Of a stretch of DNA of 6,425 bases, positions 1 through 6,001 are shown one piece after another. The translations under genes and the position numbers were made by a program. Each line of letters opens with the position of its first letter. Positions within the stretch are counted from its first letter, which is position 1. Source of the stretch: an uncultured Flavobacteriales bacterium (GTDB lineage Bacteria > Bacteroidota > Bacteroidia > Palsa-965); contig CAMLEF010000274.1 of the NCBI GenBank assembly GCA_946478675.1, positions 1 to 6,425 of the forward strand, in the 5' to 3' direction. Under the pieces are notes generated by a model. That model saw only the letters and a program-made list of their open reading frames with translations, was not told the origin of the DNA and made no database searches.

Positions 1-2046
1 GATCTCGTCACGCACGCTCATCTTGACGAAATCGTAATCGGTTTTGCTGCCGAAAATTCCCGGCGTGCCTCGGCGGTACTGGAAACCGAGCGTCGGGTAT
101 TTCGACCCGAGAATGATCTTCTCATTCGGGCGCGTGTAATATTTCTGCTTGAAGCGCACCGTCACCATCAGGTCGAGCGAAAGCGCTTTGTGCGGATCGA
201 AAGCAGGATGCAGCTCATCGTTCGGCGCTAACGGATTGTTCGACGTAAAATGCCGCCCGGGAAATTCGATCCAGTAATACTTCGCGGTATTGTACAGCGG
301 CCTGCGCTCCGCATATTCACCCGCGAGCGACAGCATCACGCCGTTCGCGACTTCGGTGTGCCAGTTGACGTAACCGTAATTCTTCGCGTACAGCTTCAGG
401 AAATTTTCTTTGTACAGCAGCGTGTAATTCGTATTCACGAACGTGCCCACCGGATCCTTCGGGCTGAACTGCTGCGCCGTCGTTCCACCCGCAACCGTAA
501 GGCGCGCGAAACGCACCGGCTGGTAGTAATACGAAGCTTCGACGTCGGAATAAAAACGCCGGTCTGAAAAACCATACGAGAACGCCGGGCCGATGCTCAG
601 CCAGCGATTATTCTCCCAGCTCTTGAACAACGTCGCGTCGATGCCGGTGCGAAATCCCTGCACGGTATTGAAGCTGAAATCTCGCACCAGCGGCGAAACG
701 GTGAGGCTTGTATGCTTGAAACTTCGGTTGAACGCGTAACCGGTGAATACGACGTCCATGAAGCCCGGCCGGTTGAGATGGCGGTCCAGCGAATCGAGGT
801 ACGCTTTCGAATTCTTCACGCGCATGATGCTGTCTCGGCGATGATAGTCGCGTTCCTCTTCGAGTGTGAGCGGCATCGGCCGCGTGCTTTCCCAGTACGT
901 CGAATCTTTTTTGTTCGCATCGTCGTTCACGCGCATTTCTTCGTTGTCGAAAAAACGTTTCGGGTAATCCGGATGCAGATCGTAATTGCTGTTGACGCCT
1001 ACGAAAAACCCGTTGCCTTTCAAACCCATGAAGCCGAACGTGAACGTGAACTTGTTCGAGAACACCATCCACACGTCTTTCTCCACCGGCACGAACGTCT
1101 GATTGATCATCAGCGTGTCGACGAAATCGATCTGCGCATCTTTCGTCAGGTAAAGCTCCGTGCTGTGGATGCGCCAGGAGTTTTCCATGATGTAGATGTA
1201 GCCGCGAAAGCACGGATCGCTTTTTCGTTTCGGGATGACTTCGATCTTGTTGATCATCGAATCGCCTTCCATGATCGTGCCCACCATCCGGTATTTGTAG
1301 AAGAACATCGCGTTGCCTGCGATCGGCGAAACGAAACCGCGCTCGCTCAGGTCTTCGATGTTGATCACGTTCTCGTAAAAATTGAACAGCATGTCCGACG
1401 CGCGGTTGTAGCTGAACGCCTGGTTGTCGCCACTCACTTTCGACGAAACCATTTCTTCCTTGATCTGGTCGGGCCGTTTAAAGTTGAAACGCGAAACGGA
1501 TTCCGAGAGATACACGATGCCGGAAGTGGAATCAATCTCGCCTTCCGGATCCACTTCGAGGCCCATGATTTTTTCCGGGTGCTCGGTGACGCGCTGCAGT
1601 CCTTTGATATAAACGTCGCAGGAATATTCTTCCACCTGTTCGAGGTAAAACTTCCGTTTTTTGATCGCCTTGCGGATGATCGCGTAAGCCGGATCTTCCC
1701 CGTCGCTGACGACCGCTTCTTTCAGCGTGATCGACGAAGCGGACAACGAAACGTTCAGCGTCTTATCGCCTTTCGTCAGGTCGACGTCCACCTGCTTCTG
1801 GCTGTAGCTCATCGCCTGGAAAACGATGGCGTAATTTCCCGGCGCGAGATCGATCGAATAAAACCCGTCGGCGTTGCTGGTGGTTCCATTCGTTGTTCCC
1901 TTTACATACACCGCCGCAAACGGAACGCTCTCGCCCGAAGAGCCAGTGATGCGCCCGCTGAGCGTTGCCGCATGCAGTGCGCCTCCCAGCAGCGCCAGGA
2001 ACACAACGATAAAACGAAGACGATATACCTGAGCGGAATAAAACAA
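1..2046 (-). CDS. DUF5686 / carboxypeptidase-regulatory-like domain outer-membrane protein, 3' end cut by window edge
   Basis: The minus frame is open from the window edge to a TGA at 2065-2067 and shows 682 residues. After a hydrophobic signal segment (about residues 9-26, RLR followed by IVVFLALLGGALHA) comes a CarboxypepD_reg-like beta-sandwich (about 27-110: SGRITGSSGESVPFAAVYVKG, then NADGFYSIDLAPGNY). DPAYAIIRKAI follows at 118-128, then YSCDVYIKGL at 141-150, both typical of DUF5686. YW..TRPMPLTLEE begins at residue 384, and the rest is rich in aromatic, alternating strands as in an outer-membrane barrel. Family members are usually about 800 residues or more, so the last part of the barrel is probably missing. 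The molecular function of the family is not established; an outer-membrane location is inferred. The start is uncertain: no ATG lies between the TGA and the signal core, so I chose TTG at 2046, which keeps the basic N-region; GTG at 2004 would leave a very short signal. The next gene is 286 bp away behind hairpins, so this is probably a separate unit. Confidence 0.9.
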   Translation of the reverse strand, partial: MFYSAQVYRLRFIVVFLALLGGALHAATLSGRITGSSGESVPFAAVYVKGTTNGTTSNADGFYSIDLAPGNYAIVFQAMSYSQKQVDVDLTKGDKTLNVSLSASSITLKEAVVSDGEDPAYAIIRKAIKKRKFYLEQVEEYSCDVYIKGLQRVTEHPEKIMGLEVDPEGEIDSTSGIVYLSESVSRFNFKRPDQIKEEMVSSKVSGDNQAFSYNRASDMLFNFYENVINIEDLSERGFVSPIAGNAMFFYKYRMVGTIMEGDSMINKIEVIPKRKSDPCFRGYIYIMENSWRIHSTELYLTKDAQIDFVDTLMINQTFVPVEKDVWMVFSNKFTFTFGFMGLKGNGFFVGVNSNYDLHPDYPKRFFDNEEMRVNDDANKKDSTYWESTRPMPLTLEEERDYHRRDSIMRVKNSKAYLDSLDRHLNRPGFMDVVFTGYAFNRSFKHTSLTVSPLVRDFSFNTVQGFRTGIDATLFKSWENNRWLSIGPAFSYGFSDRRFYSDVEASYYYQPVRFARLTVAGGTTAQQFSPKDPVGTFVNTNYTLLYKENFLKLYAKNYGYVNWHTEVANGVMLSLAGEYAERRPLYNTAKYYWIEFPGRHFTSNNPLAPNDELHPAFDPHKALSLDLMVTVRFKQKYYTRPNEKIILGSKYPTLGFQYRRGTPGIFGSKTDYDFVKMSVRDEI

Positions 2047-2065
2047 ACGATCGATGCTGTTCTCT

Positions 2066-2073
2066 CAAAAATA
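2066..2073 (-). promoter_or_regulatory. Possible Bacteroidota -7 box for the DUF5686 gene
   Basis: On the minus strand this reads TATTTTTG, a full match to the Bacteroidota -7 consensus TAnnTTTG, 19 bases before the chosen TTG start. No TTTG or TTG sits at the usual distance upstream, and transcription would start only about a dozen bases before the TTG, so the call is tentative. Confidence 0.3.
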
Positions 2074-2108
2074 CGAAACGGATTCGGCGTATTTACCGCT
2101 TATTTGGA

Positions 2109-2165
2109 ACAGGTAATTGCTAACGGGATAATTTGCTAATGTGCTAATGGGGGTAATGTGCTAAT
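2109..2165. repeat. Degenerate 8-bp tandem repeat (TGCTAAT-type)
   Basis: Successive units are TTGCTAAC (2117), GGGATAAT (2125), TTGCTAAT (2133), GTGCTAAT (2141), a 9-base GGGGGTAAT (2149) and GTGCTAAT (2158), with a weaker ACAGGTAA before them at 2109. The 8-base step holds apart from one extra base. It lies upstream of the DUF5686 gene in non-coding DNA. Its function is unknown. Confidence 0.7.
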
Positions 2166-2213
2166 TTCCCGGAAGTAAATGCGAATGGCGGCAGGCTGCG
2201 AGAGTCCTTTTTT

Positions 2214-2293
2214 AAACCGCAATGGCGCTAAGACGCAAAGAAAAAGGCGCAAAGCTGTACAACTTTGCGCCCTTAGCGGCTTCTTTTGTGCGG
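2214..2293. repeat. Imperfect palindromic intergenic element, copy 1 (GCAAAG family)
   Basis: Nested arms are visible: CCGCA (2217-2221) with TGCGG (2289-2293), CGCTAAG (2226-2232) with CTTAGCG (2272-2278), and GGCGCAAAG (2246-2254) with CTTTGCGCC (2263-2271). A second element at 3391-3479 has the same motifs (AACCGCAA, CAAAG, CTTTGCGCC, GCGG), so the two look like diverged copies of one repeat family. Short palindromes of this AACCGCAAAGnCGCAAAG kind are, from memory, common in intergenic DNA of several bacterial phyla. No protein is encoded here. Confidence 0.75.
2241..2271 (-). terminator. Rho-independent terminator behind tryptophan 2,3-dioxygenase
   Basis: Read on the minus strand, a perfect 9-bp stem (GGCGCAAAG / CTTTGCGCC, 8-base loop) is followed directly by TTTTT and then CTTT. 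It lies about 60 bases beyond the dioxygenase stop codon. It is the core of the larger palindromic repeat, so the repeat seems to supply the terminator. Confidence 0.7.
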
Positions 2294-2300
2294 CGGGATT

Positions 2301-2329
2301 GTGCGCCTCCGATAGCTATCGGAGAGCAC
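2301..2329. repeat. 18-bp perfect palindrome extended by short outer arms, next to the dioxygenase stop
   Basis: CTCCGATAGCTATCGGAG (2307-2324) is its own reverse complement. Outer GTGC (2301-2304) and GCAC (2326-2329) can add four pairs across a small bulge. It begins three bases after the dioxygenase stop codon. No T-run follows on the minus strand, so it may protect the 3' end of the mRNA or be a repeat hairpin rather than a terminator by itself. Confidence 0.65.
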
Positions 2330-2332
2330 ATT

Positions 2333-3316
2333 TTATTTCACTCCAAACGTCTCCCTTTGCATCGGCGCTTTGCCCCAGTTGGCGAGATCGGTGCGCGACC
2401 AGAGTTGCGGGAAGAAAATGTTGATCTGCATCGACGGAGGAAGATATTGTTTCCAGTTGGTGCCGCCGGTAGCCGGGATGTCGTACGGTTTTTTCTCGAG
2501 GTAATGCGACGCGGAATGCACGTGCTGCAGTTTCCAGTTCACGTTCACGTTCGCATCGAGCCAACGCAGCGCCTGGCGAAGCTCTTCCGTCTGTTCTTTT
2601 TCGGGAAGCGCGCGGTAAAGCGCATAGAGGTTCGTATCGACGGAGAAGCGGGCGAGCGCGAGGAAAGTGGCGCCGTATTTTTCTTCGAACTGCTGCAGCG
2701 TAAGCGTTTTCTGTTTTGACTCTTCTTCGGTAGCGCCGGAACGCCAGTAAACGTCTTCAAACATTTCACCGATGAGTGCGTCCGTTACCGGTTTGCCCGC
2801 ATATTTTTCGCGGTGCGCAGTGCCCGTCAGGTTCACGAAATCGGTGGAACGGATCTCGATCATGCGGTATTGGCCCGACTGGAAACCGCTGGCCGGCGTG
2901 AGCGCCAAACGGTATTGCAGGAACTGTTCGCGTTCCATGCCGTCGCGCATGATGCGGAAAGAAGTGATGAGCGCGTCGAAATAATTCGCGATGCGCAGGA
3001 CGCGCGTGCGGAAAAATTCGCCCGTAAGTTTTCCTTCAATGGCTTTGGCGTTGATCTGATCGTACTCGATCAGGCAGAGCTTGAAATAAAGCTCCGTGAT
3101 CTGGTGGTACATGATGAAGATCTGCTCGTCGGGAAATTTCGTGCGGGGCTTCTGCAGCGTCAGCAGCGTATCGAGATGAATGTAATCCCAGTAAGTGAGA
3201 TAGTCGGAATGAAAAAGGCTGTCGAGGTAAACGCCAAGATCCTGCTTCTTCTCGCCCAGCTTGCTTTCCAGCCGCTCCAGCTTCGCCAGTACCTCGGGAG
3301 AAAATTCTTTTGCCAT
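2333..3316 (-). CDS. kynA: Tryptophan 2,3-dioxygenase
   Basis: The 327-residue product is a cytoplasmic haem enzyme that opens the indole ring of L-tryptophan with O2 to give N-formylkynurenine, the first step of the kynurenine pathway. Family landmarks are in order: YLTYWDYIHLDTLLTLQKP (39-57), FIMYHQITELYFK with distal-pocket His71 (67-79), SGFQSGQYR (143-151) whose Arg151 should bind the substrate carboxylate, WKLQH (261-265) with His265 as the likely proximal haem ligand, and ATGGT (282-286) matching the substrate-loop motif. These assignments rest on comparison with the well-studied bacterial enzymes. The frame stays open 35 codons upstream of ATG 3316, but that stretch looks non-coding, contains the promoter-like boxes, and MAKEFSPEVL is a natural start. 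Length is near that of other bacterial enzymes, with no sign of damage. Later pathway genes are not in the window. Terminator-like hairpins lie on both sides, so it is probably transcribed alone. Confidence 0.96.
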   Translation of the reverse strand: MAKEFSPEVLAKLERLESKLGEKKQDLGVYLDSLFHSDYLTYWDYIHLDTLLTLQKPRTKFPDEQIFIMYHQITELYFKLCLIEYDQINAKAIEGKLTGEFFRTRVLRIANYFDALITSFRIMRDGMEREQFLQYRLALTPASGFQSGQYRMIEIRSTDFVNLTGTAHREKYAGKPVTDALIGEMFEDVYWRSGATEEESKQKTLTLQQFEEKYGATFLALARFSVDTNLYALYRALPEKEQTEELRQALRWLDANVNVNWKLQHVHSASHYLEKKPYDIPATGGTNWKQYLPPSMQINIFFPQLWSRTDLANWGKAPMQRETFGVK

Positions 3317-3345
3317 CGCTCTGATAAAATTTTTTGTGTGAAACG

Positions 3346-3374
3346 CGAAGATACAAAGGAAAGTACGCGGCAAA
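3346..3374 (-). promoter_or_regulatory. Candidate Bacteroidota-type promoter of the dioxygenase gene
   Basis: On the minus strand TTTG (3371-3374) is followed after 17 bases by TATCTTCG (3346-3353), one mismatch from TAnnTTTG. The predicted transcript would start about 23 bases before ATG 3316. No Shine-Dalgarno sequence is seen, which is usual for this phylum. Confidence 0.45.
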
Positions 3375-3390
3375 AGATGACGACCGTCAG

Positions 3391-3479
3391 TAAAATAAAA
3401 CCGCAAAGGCACAAAGACCACAAAGAATGTCGCGAAGACTTTGCGCCTTTATGCCCTTGCGGTTCTCCTTATTTTATTT
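3391..3479 (-). terminator. Palindromic element, copy 2, acting as likely terminator of the DUF3108 gene
   Basis: AACCGCAA (3399-3406) pairs with TTGCGGTT (3457-3464); inside, GGCA / TGCC and CAAAG / CTTTG continue the arms imperfectly. AAATAAAA (3393-3400) and TTTTATTT (3472-3479) form an outer AT arm that overlaps the DUF3108 stop codon. On the minus strand the stem ends in a T-rich TTTTATTTTA, as expected for a terminator. It shares motifs with the element at 2214-2293. Confidence 0.6.
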
Positions 3480-4262
3480 CGCGGTGTTCAGCGTATTCGC
3501 GAGGCCGGAGTAAGAAACCAGGTCCATCTTGATCGAACCGACGAGCACTTCGCCCTGCGCACGAACAACTACGTGGTTGTCGTCATCGCTGATGTAAACC
3601 GTAAGGTCTTCTTCTTTCTTGAAGACGCGTCCTTTCTGAACGACCGGGCAGAACTTGATGCAGTTCACTTTTCCGACATCGGTGGTGATCGTCTCTTTGC
3701 CGAGGTATTTGATCTTCAAATCCCAGATCTCGTCGTCGACGAACGTCTGTACGGCATAGGTATCACCTTTCTTCGCGTTCTTGAAATCCAGCGTACGGGC
3801 GTAATAAAATGCCGAGAGCATATCCTGGATGTACTTCGGAACGGTCATCGATTTGCCGTTCGAATTCACCTTGCCGCCGTTGTGATCGTACACCTGGTTT
3901 TGTTTGATCTTGAAACCGCCTTCGTCCACGTTGCGGATGAACAGCCAGGGCATCAGCGCTTCTTCGTCCATGTACGACTCGTAACGGTCGCGCACTTTGT
4001 AGAAGAAATCAAAAGCGCCTTTCGACTGGCCAGTACCGATCACGTGCAGCGTCGGGCGGTTGCTGATGAGTTTGTTGTCGTTGCTCACGGACAAAACCGC
4101 TTCACCCGCGTTCACGGTGCCGTAGTGGATTTTATACGTAAGCGACTCCCCGCGCTTGAACGATTTATTCGTCACCGTCCGGTAGGTCGGCGTAACCGTT
4201 TGCGCCACCTCCGTAAGCGGGAAGAGCGCAACAAGACCGAAAATGAAAAAGAGGCGTTTCAT
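3474..4262 (-). CDS. Exported DUF3108 domain protein
   Basis: The 262-residue product starts with a signal peptide, MKRLFFIFGLVALFPLTEVA, probably cut after Gln21. The rest matches the DUF3108 pattern: RGESLTYKIHYGTVNAGEAVLSV (38-59), GTGQSKGAFDFFYKVRDRYESYMD (76-99), MPWLFIRNVDEGGFKI (104-119), a DMLSAFYYART segment (147-157), DVGKVNCIKF (195-204), and a C-terminal LTVYISDDDNHVVVRAQGEVLVGSIKMDLVSY (220-251). The family is predicted to be a periplasmic or envelope beta-rich protein, and its biochemical role is not known to me. ATG 4262 was chosen because the signal peptide begins there; the frame extends 15 codons upstream without signal character. It stands divergent from the repeat protein gene, 185 bp away, and 157 bp upstream of the dioxygenase gene with a terminator-like palindrome between. 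I see no good TAnnTTTG box upstream. Confidence 0.9.
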   Translation of the reverse strand: MKRLFFIFGLVALFPLTEVAQTVTPTYRTVTNKSFKRGESLTYKIHYGTVNAGEAVLSVSNDNKLISNRPTLHVIGTGQSKGAFDFFYKVRDRYESYMDEEALMPWLFIRNVDEGGFKIKQNQVYDHNGGKVNSNGKSMTVPKYIQDMLSAFYYARTLDFKNAKKGDTYAVQTFVDDEIWDLKIKYLGKETITTDVGKVNCIKFCPVVQKGRVFKKEEDLTVYISDDDNHVVVRAQGEVLVGSIKMDLVSYSGLANTLNTAK

Positions 4263-4307
4263 GAGGATATTTAGCGTTTGGTAGTGATTGTCCAAAGGAT
4301 GTGCCAA

Positions 4308-4411
4308 AGGCCGGTCGTTAGGGAATTCGTTTCTTAAAATTAATGCATTTGGTCACTTCCGGCAACCCCGGCCGGTAACTGGCGGCTGACGTTTGTCAAC
4401 TGGCAGCCAGT
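4308..4411. repeat. GC-rich repeats and a 13-base palindrome in the divergent intergenic region
   Basis: AACTGGCnGC occurs twice in direct orientation (4377 and 4398), 21 bases apart, about two helical turns. The second copy lies within ACTGGCAGCCAGT (4399-4411), a perfect 6+1+6 palindrome. GGCCGGT also occurs twice (about 4310 and 4370). The region sits just upstream of the promoter box at 4422 and could bind a regulator, but no known operator is recognised. Confidence 0.4.
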
Positions 4412-4421
4412 AGGTTATTTC

Positions 4422-4429
4422 TACATTTG
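4422..4429 (+). promoter_or_regulatory. Candidate -7 box for the MORN-like repeat gene
   Basis: TACATTTG fits TAnnTTTG exactly, 18 bases before ATG 4448. The nearest TTTG upstream (4392-4395) is 26 bases away, longer than the usual 17-23, so the -33 box is weak or absent. The transcript leader would be only about a dozen bases. Confidence 0.4.
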
Positions 4430-4447
4430 AACAAACGACCAACGCCC

Positions 4448-5926
4448 ATGAAAATTGCCATCCTGTCCGCCTTCCTGCTGCTCACCGCTCCCCTTTTCTG
4501 CCAGGGCAGCCTTCCCGTCAAATGCTCCGACGACGCGATCTATACGGTCGAAGGCGTGATGAAAAACAGCTCTTCGGAATTTCCCGAGATGACGCTGGAC
4601 TTCGCTTCCGATGTAAAGCCCGGGGAGATCGGCGAGCTGTCGAAATATTTCGAGACACAATTTCTCGGCGCCAAAATGAACGGCTGGCTCGTGATCGGGC
4701 TTGTCGAAGTGAAGTCGGTGAAAGGGCAGCTCGTGCGTTTCGAAGTGCTGGAAGAACGTTCTGAAATGACCGTGAACGGCAAAAAGAAAAACCAGTTCGA
4801 AGCCGGCAAAAAAGTAAAATTCGCGCATTACGATTACGGCAAACCGCAAACCGACACGTCGTGTTATGCTTCCGGGAAGCTGCAGCACAAAGGGAAAATT
4901 TCCTGCGGCAAAAAGACCGGCGAATGGACGTACTACTACGAAAACGGGAAAGTGGAAAAGCATTATTACCTCGATGAAAAAGGCAACCGCGACGGACGCT
5001 GCGAGGAATTCTATGAAGACGGCACCCCGAAGAGCCGCGGCACGTTCAAAGACGATAAGGAAGACGGCGAATGGATGAGCTGGTACAACAACGGACAGAA
5101 AGAATCGCAAGGCACGTATAAGGACGGAAAGCTCAGCGGAAAATATTCGGCGTGGCACGAGAACGGCCAGCTGAAAGAAGAACAGAACTACGATTATTCC
5201 GGGCAAAAAAGCGGCAAGTGGACGACGTATTATCCGAACGGGCAGATCGCTTCGCAGGAAGAATACAGCTCATTCGGCAAGAAGAGCGGAACGTGGCGGT
5301 ATTATTACGAGAACGGAAAATTAAAATCGGAGCAGAACTATTACTGGACCGGCGACGAGAACGGAAAATGGAGCAGCTATTATGAAAACGGCAATCCGGA
5401 ATGCACGAAAAATTACAGCAACGGGAAGCTCAACGGCGAATACAAATCGTTCTGGGAAAACGGCAACGTGAAAGAAACCGGCAATTACAGCTACGGCAAC
5501 AAAGAAGGACTGTGGCTCTCGTTTTACGAAGACGGCAAAAAAGAAAGCGAGAAGAGTTTCCGTTACGACAAGTTGAACGGCGATTACAAAACCTGGTGGC
5601 CGAACGGCAATCTGCAGGAAACCGGTTCCTTCGGAGACGACGAGAAAAAAGGTGAATGGAAAACTTACTTCGAGAACGGCAACCTGCATGAGAAAAAATG
5701 TTTCCTCGCCGCGCACCTCACCGGCGATTACGAAGACCATTACGAAAACGGCAACCTGAAAGCCAAAGGCAGCTACGTCAACGGCATCGAAGACGGCAAC
5801 TGGGAAACGTATTACGAGAACGGAAAGAAAAAATCATCCGGCGCTTACGATCACGGCAAAAAAGTCGGCAAGTGGACCGTGTGGGATGAGAAGGGGAAAA
5901 AGAAGAAGGTGAATTATGATGAATAA
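4448..5926 (+). CDS. Exported MORN-variant (YwqK-like) repeat protein
   Basis: The 492-residue product has a signal peptide, MKIAILSAFLLLTAPLFCQ, probably cut after Gln19; LFC is a poor lipobox, so a lipoprotein is unlikely. Residues 20-138 form an N-terminal region I do not recognise, with several likely strands. From 139 a partial unit leads into 13 full 24-25-residue units (158-473) and a final half unit (474-492). Each reads roughly G-x-[WY]-x-x-[YFW]-[YWH]-x-[ND]-G-[KNQ] followed by a charged or aromatic strand, matching the MORN_2 pattern. Such proteins are often auto-annotated as YwqK family antitoxins, but no toxin gene is adjacent and a surface or periplasmic binding or scaffold role seems more likely. 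The frame opens at a TTG 21 bases upstream, but ATG 4448 starts the signal peptide. Highly charged, Lys/Glu/Asn/Gly-rich. It is transcribed away from the DUF3108 gene, and converges on the small gene at 6002-6319. Confidence 0.92.
   Translation: MKIAILSAFLLLTAPLFCQGSLPVKCSDDAIYTVEGVMKNSSSEFPEMTLDFASDVKPGEIGELSKYFETQFLGAKMNGWLVIGLVEVKSVKGQLVRFEVLEERSEMTVNGKKKNQFEAGKKVKFAHYDYGKPQTDTSCYASGKLQHKGKISCGKKTGEWTYYYENGKVEKHYYLDEKGNRDGRCEEFYEDGTPKSRGTFKDDKEDGEWMSWYNNGQKESQGTYKDGKLSGKYSAWHENGQLKEEQNYDYSGQKSGKWTTYYPNGQIASQEEYSSFGKKSGTWRYYYENGKLKSEQNYYWTGDENGKWSSYYENGNPECTKNYSNGKLNGEYKSFWENGNVKETGNYSYGNKEGLWLSFYEDGKKESEKSFRYDKLNGDYKTWWPNGNLQETGSFGDDEKKGEWKTYFENGNLHEKKCFLAAHLTGDYEDHYENGNLKAKGSYVNGIEDGNWETYYENGKKKSSGAYDHGKKVGKWTVWDEKGKKKKVNYDE
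4919..5866 (+). repeat. 13 tandem MORN-variant coding units of 72-75 bp
   Basis: Units begin at residues 158, 183, 207, 231, 256, 281, 306, 330, 354, 378, 402, 426 and 450; four are 25 residues, the others 24. The third residue is Trp in eight units, Tyr in four (233, 332, 380, 428) and Cys in one (185). The core YENG or a close variant occurs in nearly every unit. DNA identity between units is only moderate, so the array is old rather than a recent expansion. Confidence 0.85.
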
Positions 5927-5930
5927 AACA

Positions 5931-6000
5931 CGGGCATTCGGGCATTCGTACATTCGGTCATCAGCATATTTTCCGAATTTCCGAATGACCGACTGACCGC
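5931..6000. repeat. Octamer-repeat palindrome between converging genes
   Basis: Left arm units are GGGCATTC (5932), GGGCATTC (5940), GTACATTC (5948) and GGTCATCA (5956). Right arm units are TTCCGAAT (5971), TTCCGAAT (5979) and GACCGACT (5987). TCGGTCAT (5954-5961) and ATGACCGA (5985-5992) pair perfectly, with alternative ATTCGG / CCGAAT pairings. It fills nearly all the 75 bases between two stop codons and could act as a weak two-way terminator, though no long T-run follows in either direction. Confidence 0.65.
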
Positions 6001-6001
6001 T

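Noticed and set aside
712..2139. 475-codon plus-strand open frame opposite the DUF5686 gene
   Set aside because: It is antisense to a clearly recognisable domain protein; its translation is His/Arg/Val-rich without domains, the typical shadow of GAA/TTC- and GAT-rich codons.
2179..2719. Plus-strand open frames across the palindromic repeat and into the dioxygenase 3' end
   Set aside because: They run through a palindromic repeat and then antisense to a conserved enzyme, with no recognisable protein features.
2333..3316. Kynurenine pathway operon
   Set aside because: Only the first enzyme is present; neighbours are DUF5686 and DUF3108 proteins separated by terminator-like hairpins, with no kynureninase, formamidase or monooxygenase.
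3441..4274. 277-codon plus-strand open frame opposite the DUF3108 gene
   Set aside because: Shadow of the DUF3108 gene, which shows a signal peptide and family motifs on the minus strand.
4421..5206. 261-codon minus-strand open frame opposite the MORN-like gene
   Set aside because: Its hydrophobic, Phe/Val-rich translation is the reverse of Glu/Lys-rich repeat codons; the plus frame has the signal peptide and ordered repeats.
4919..5866. CRISPR-like array suggested by regular 72-75 bp spacing
   Set aside because: The periodicity is in-frame protein repeat with diverged DNA, not identical direct repeats with unique spacers.
4448..5926. Toxin-antitoxin system suggested by the YwqK-like name
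   Set aside because: The protein carries a signal peptide and a long repeat array, and neither neighbour resembles a toxin; the antitoxin label comes from database naming of MORN_2 repeats.
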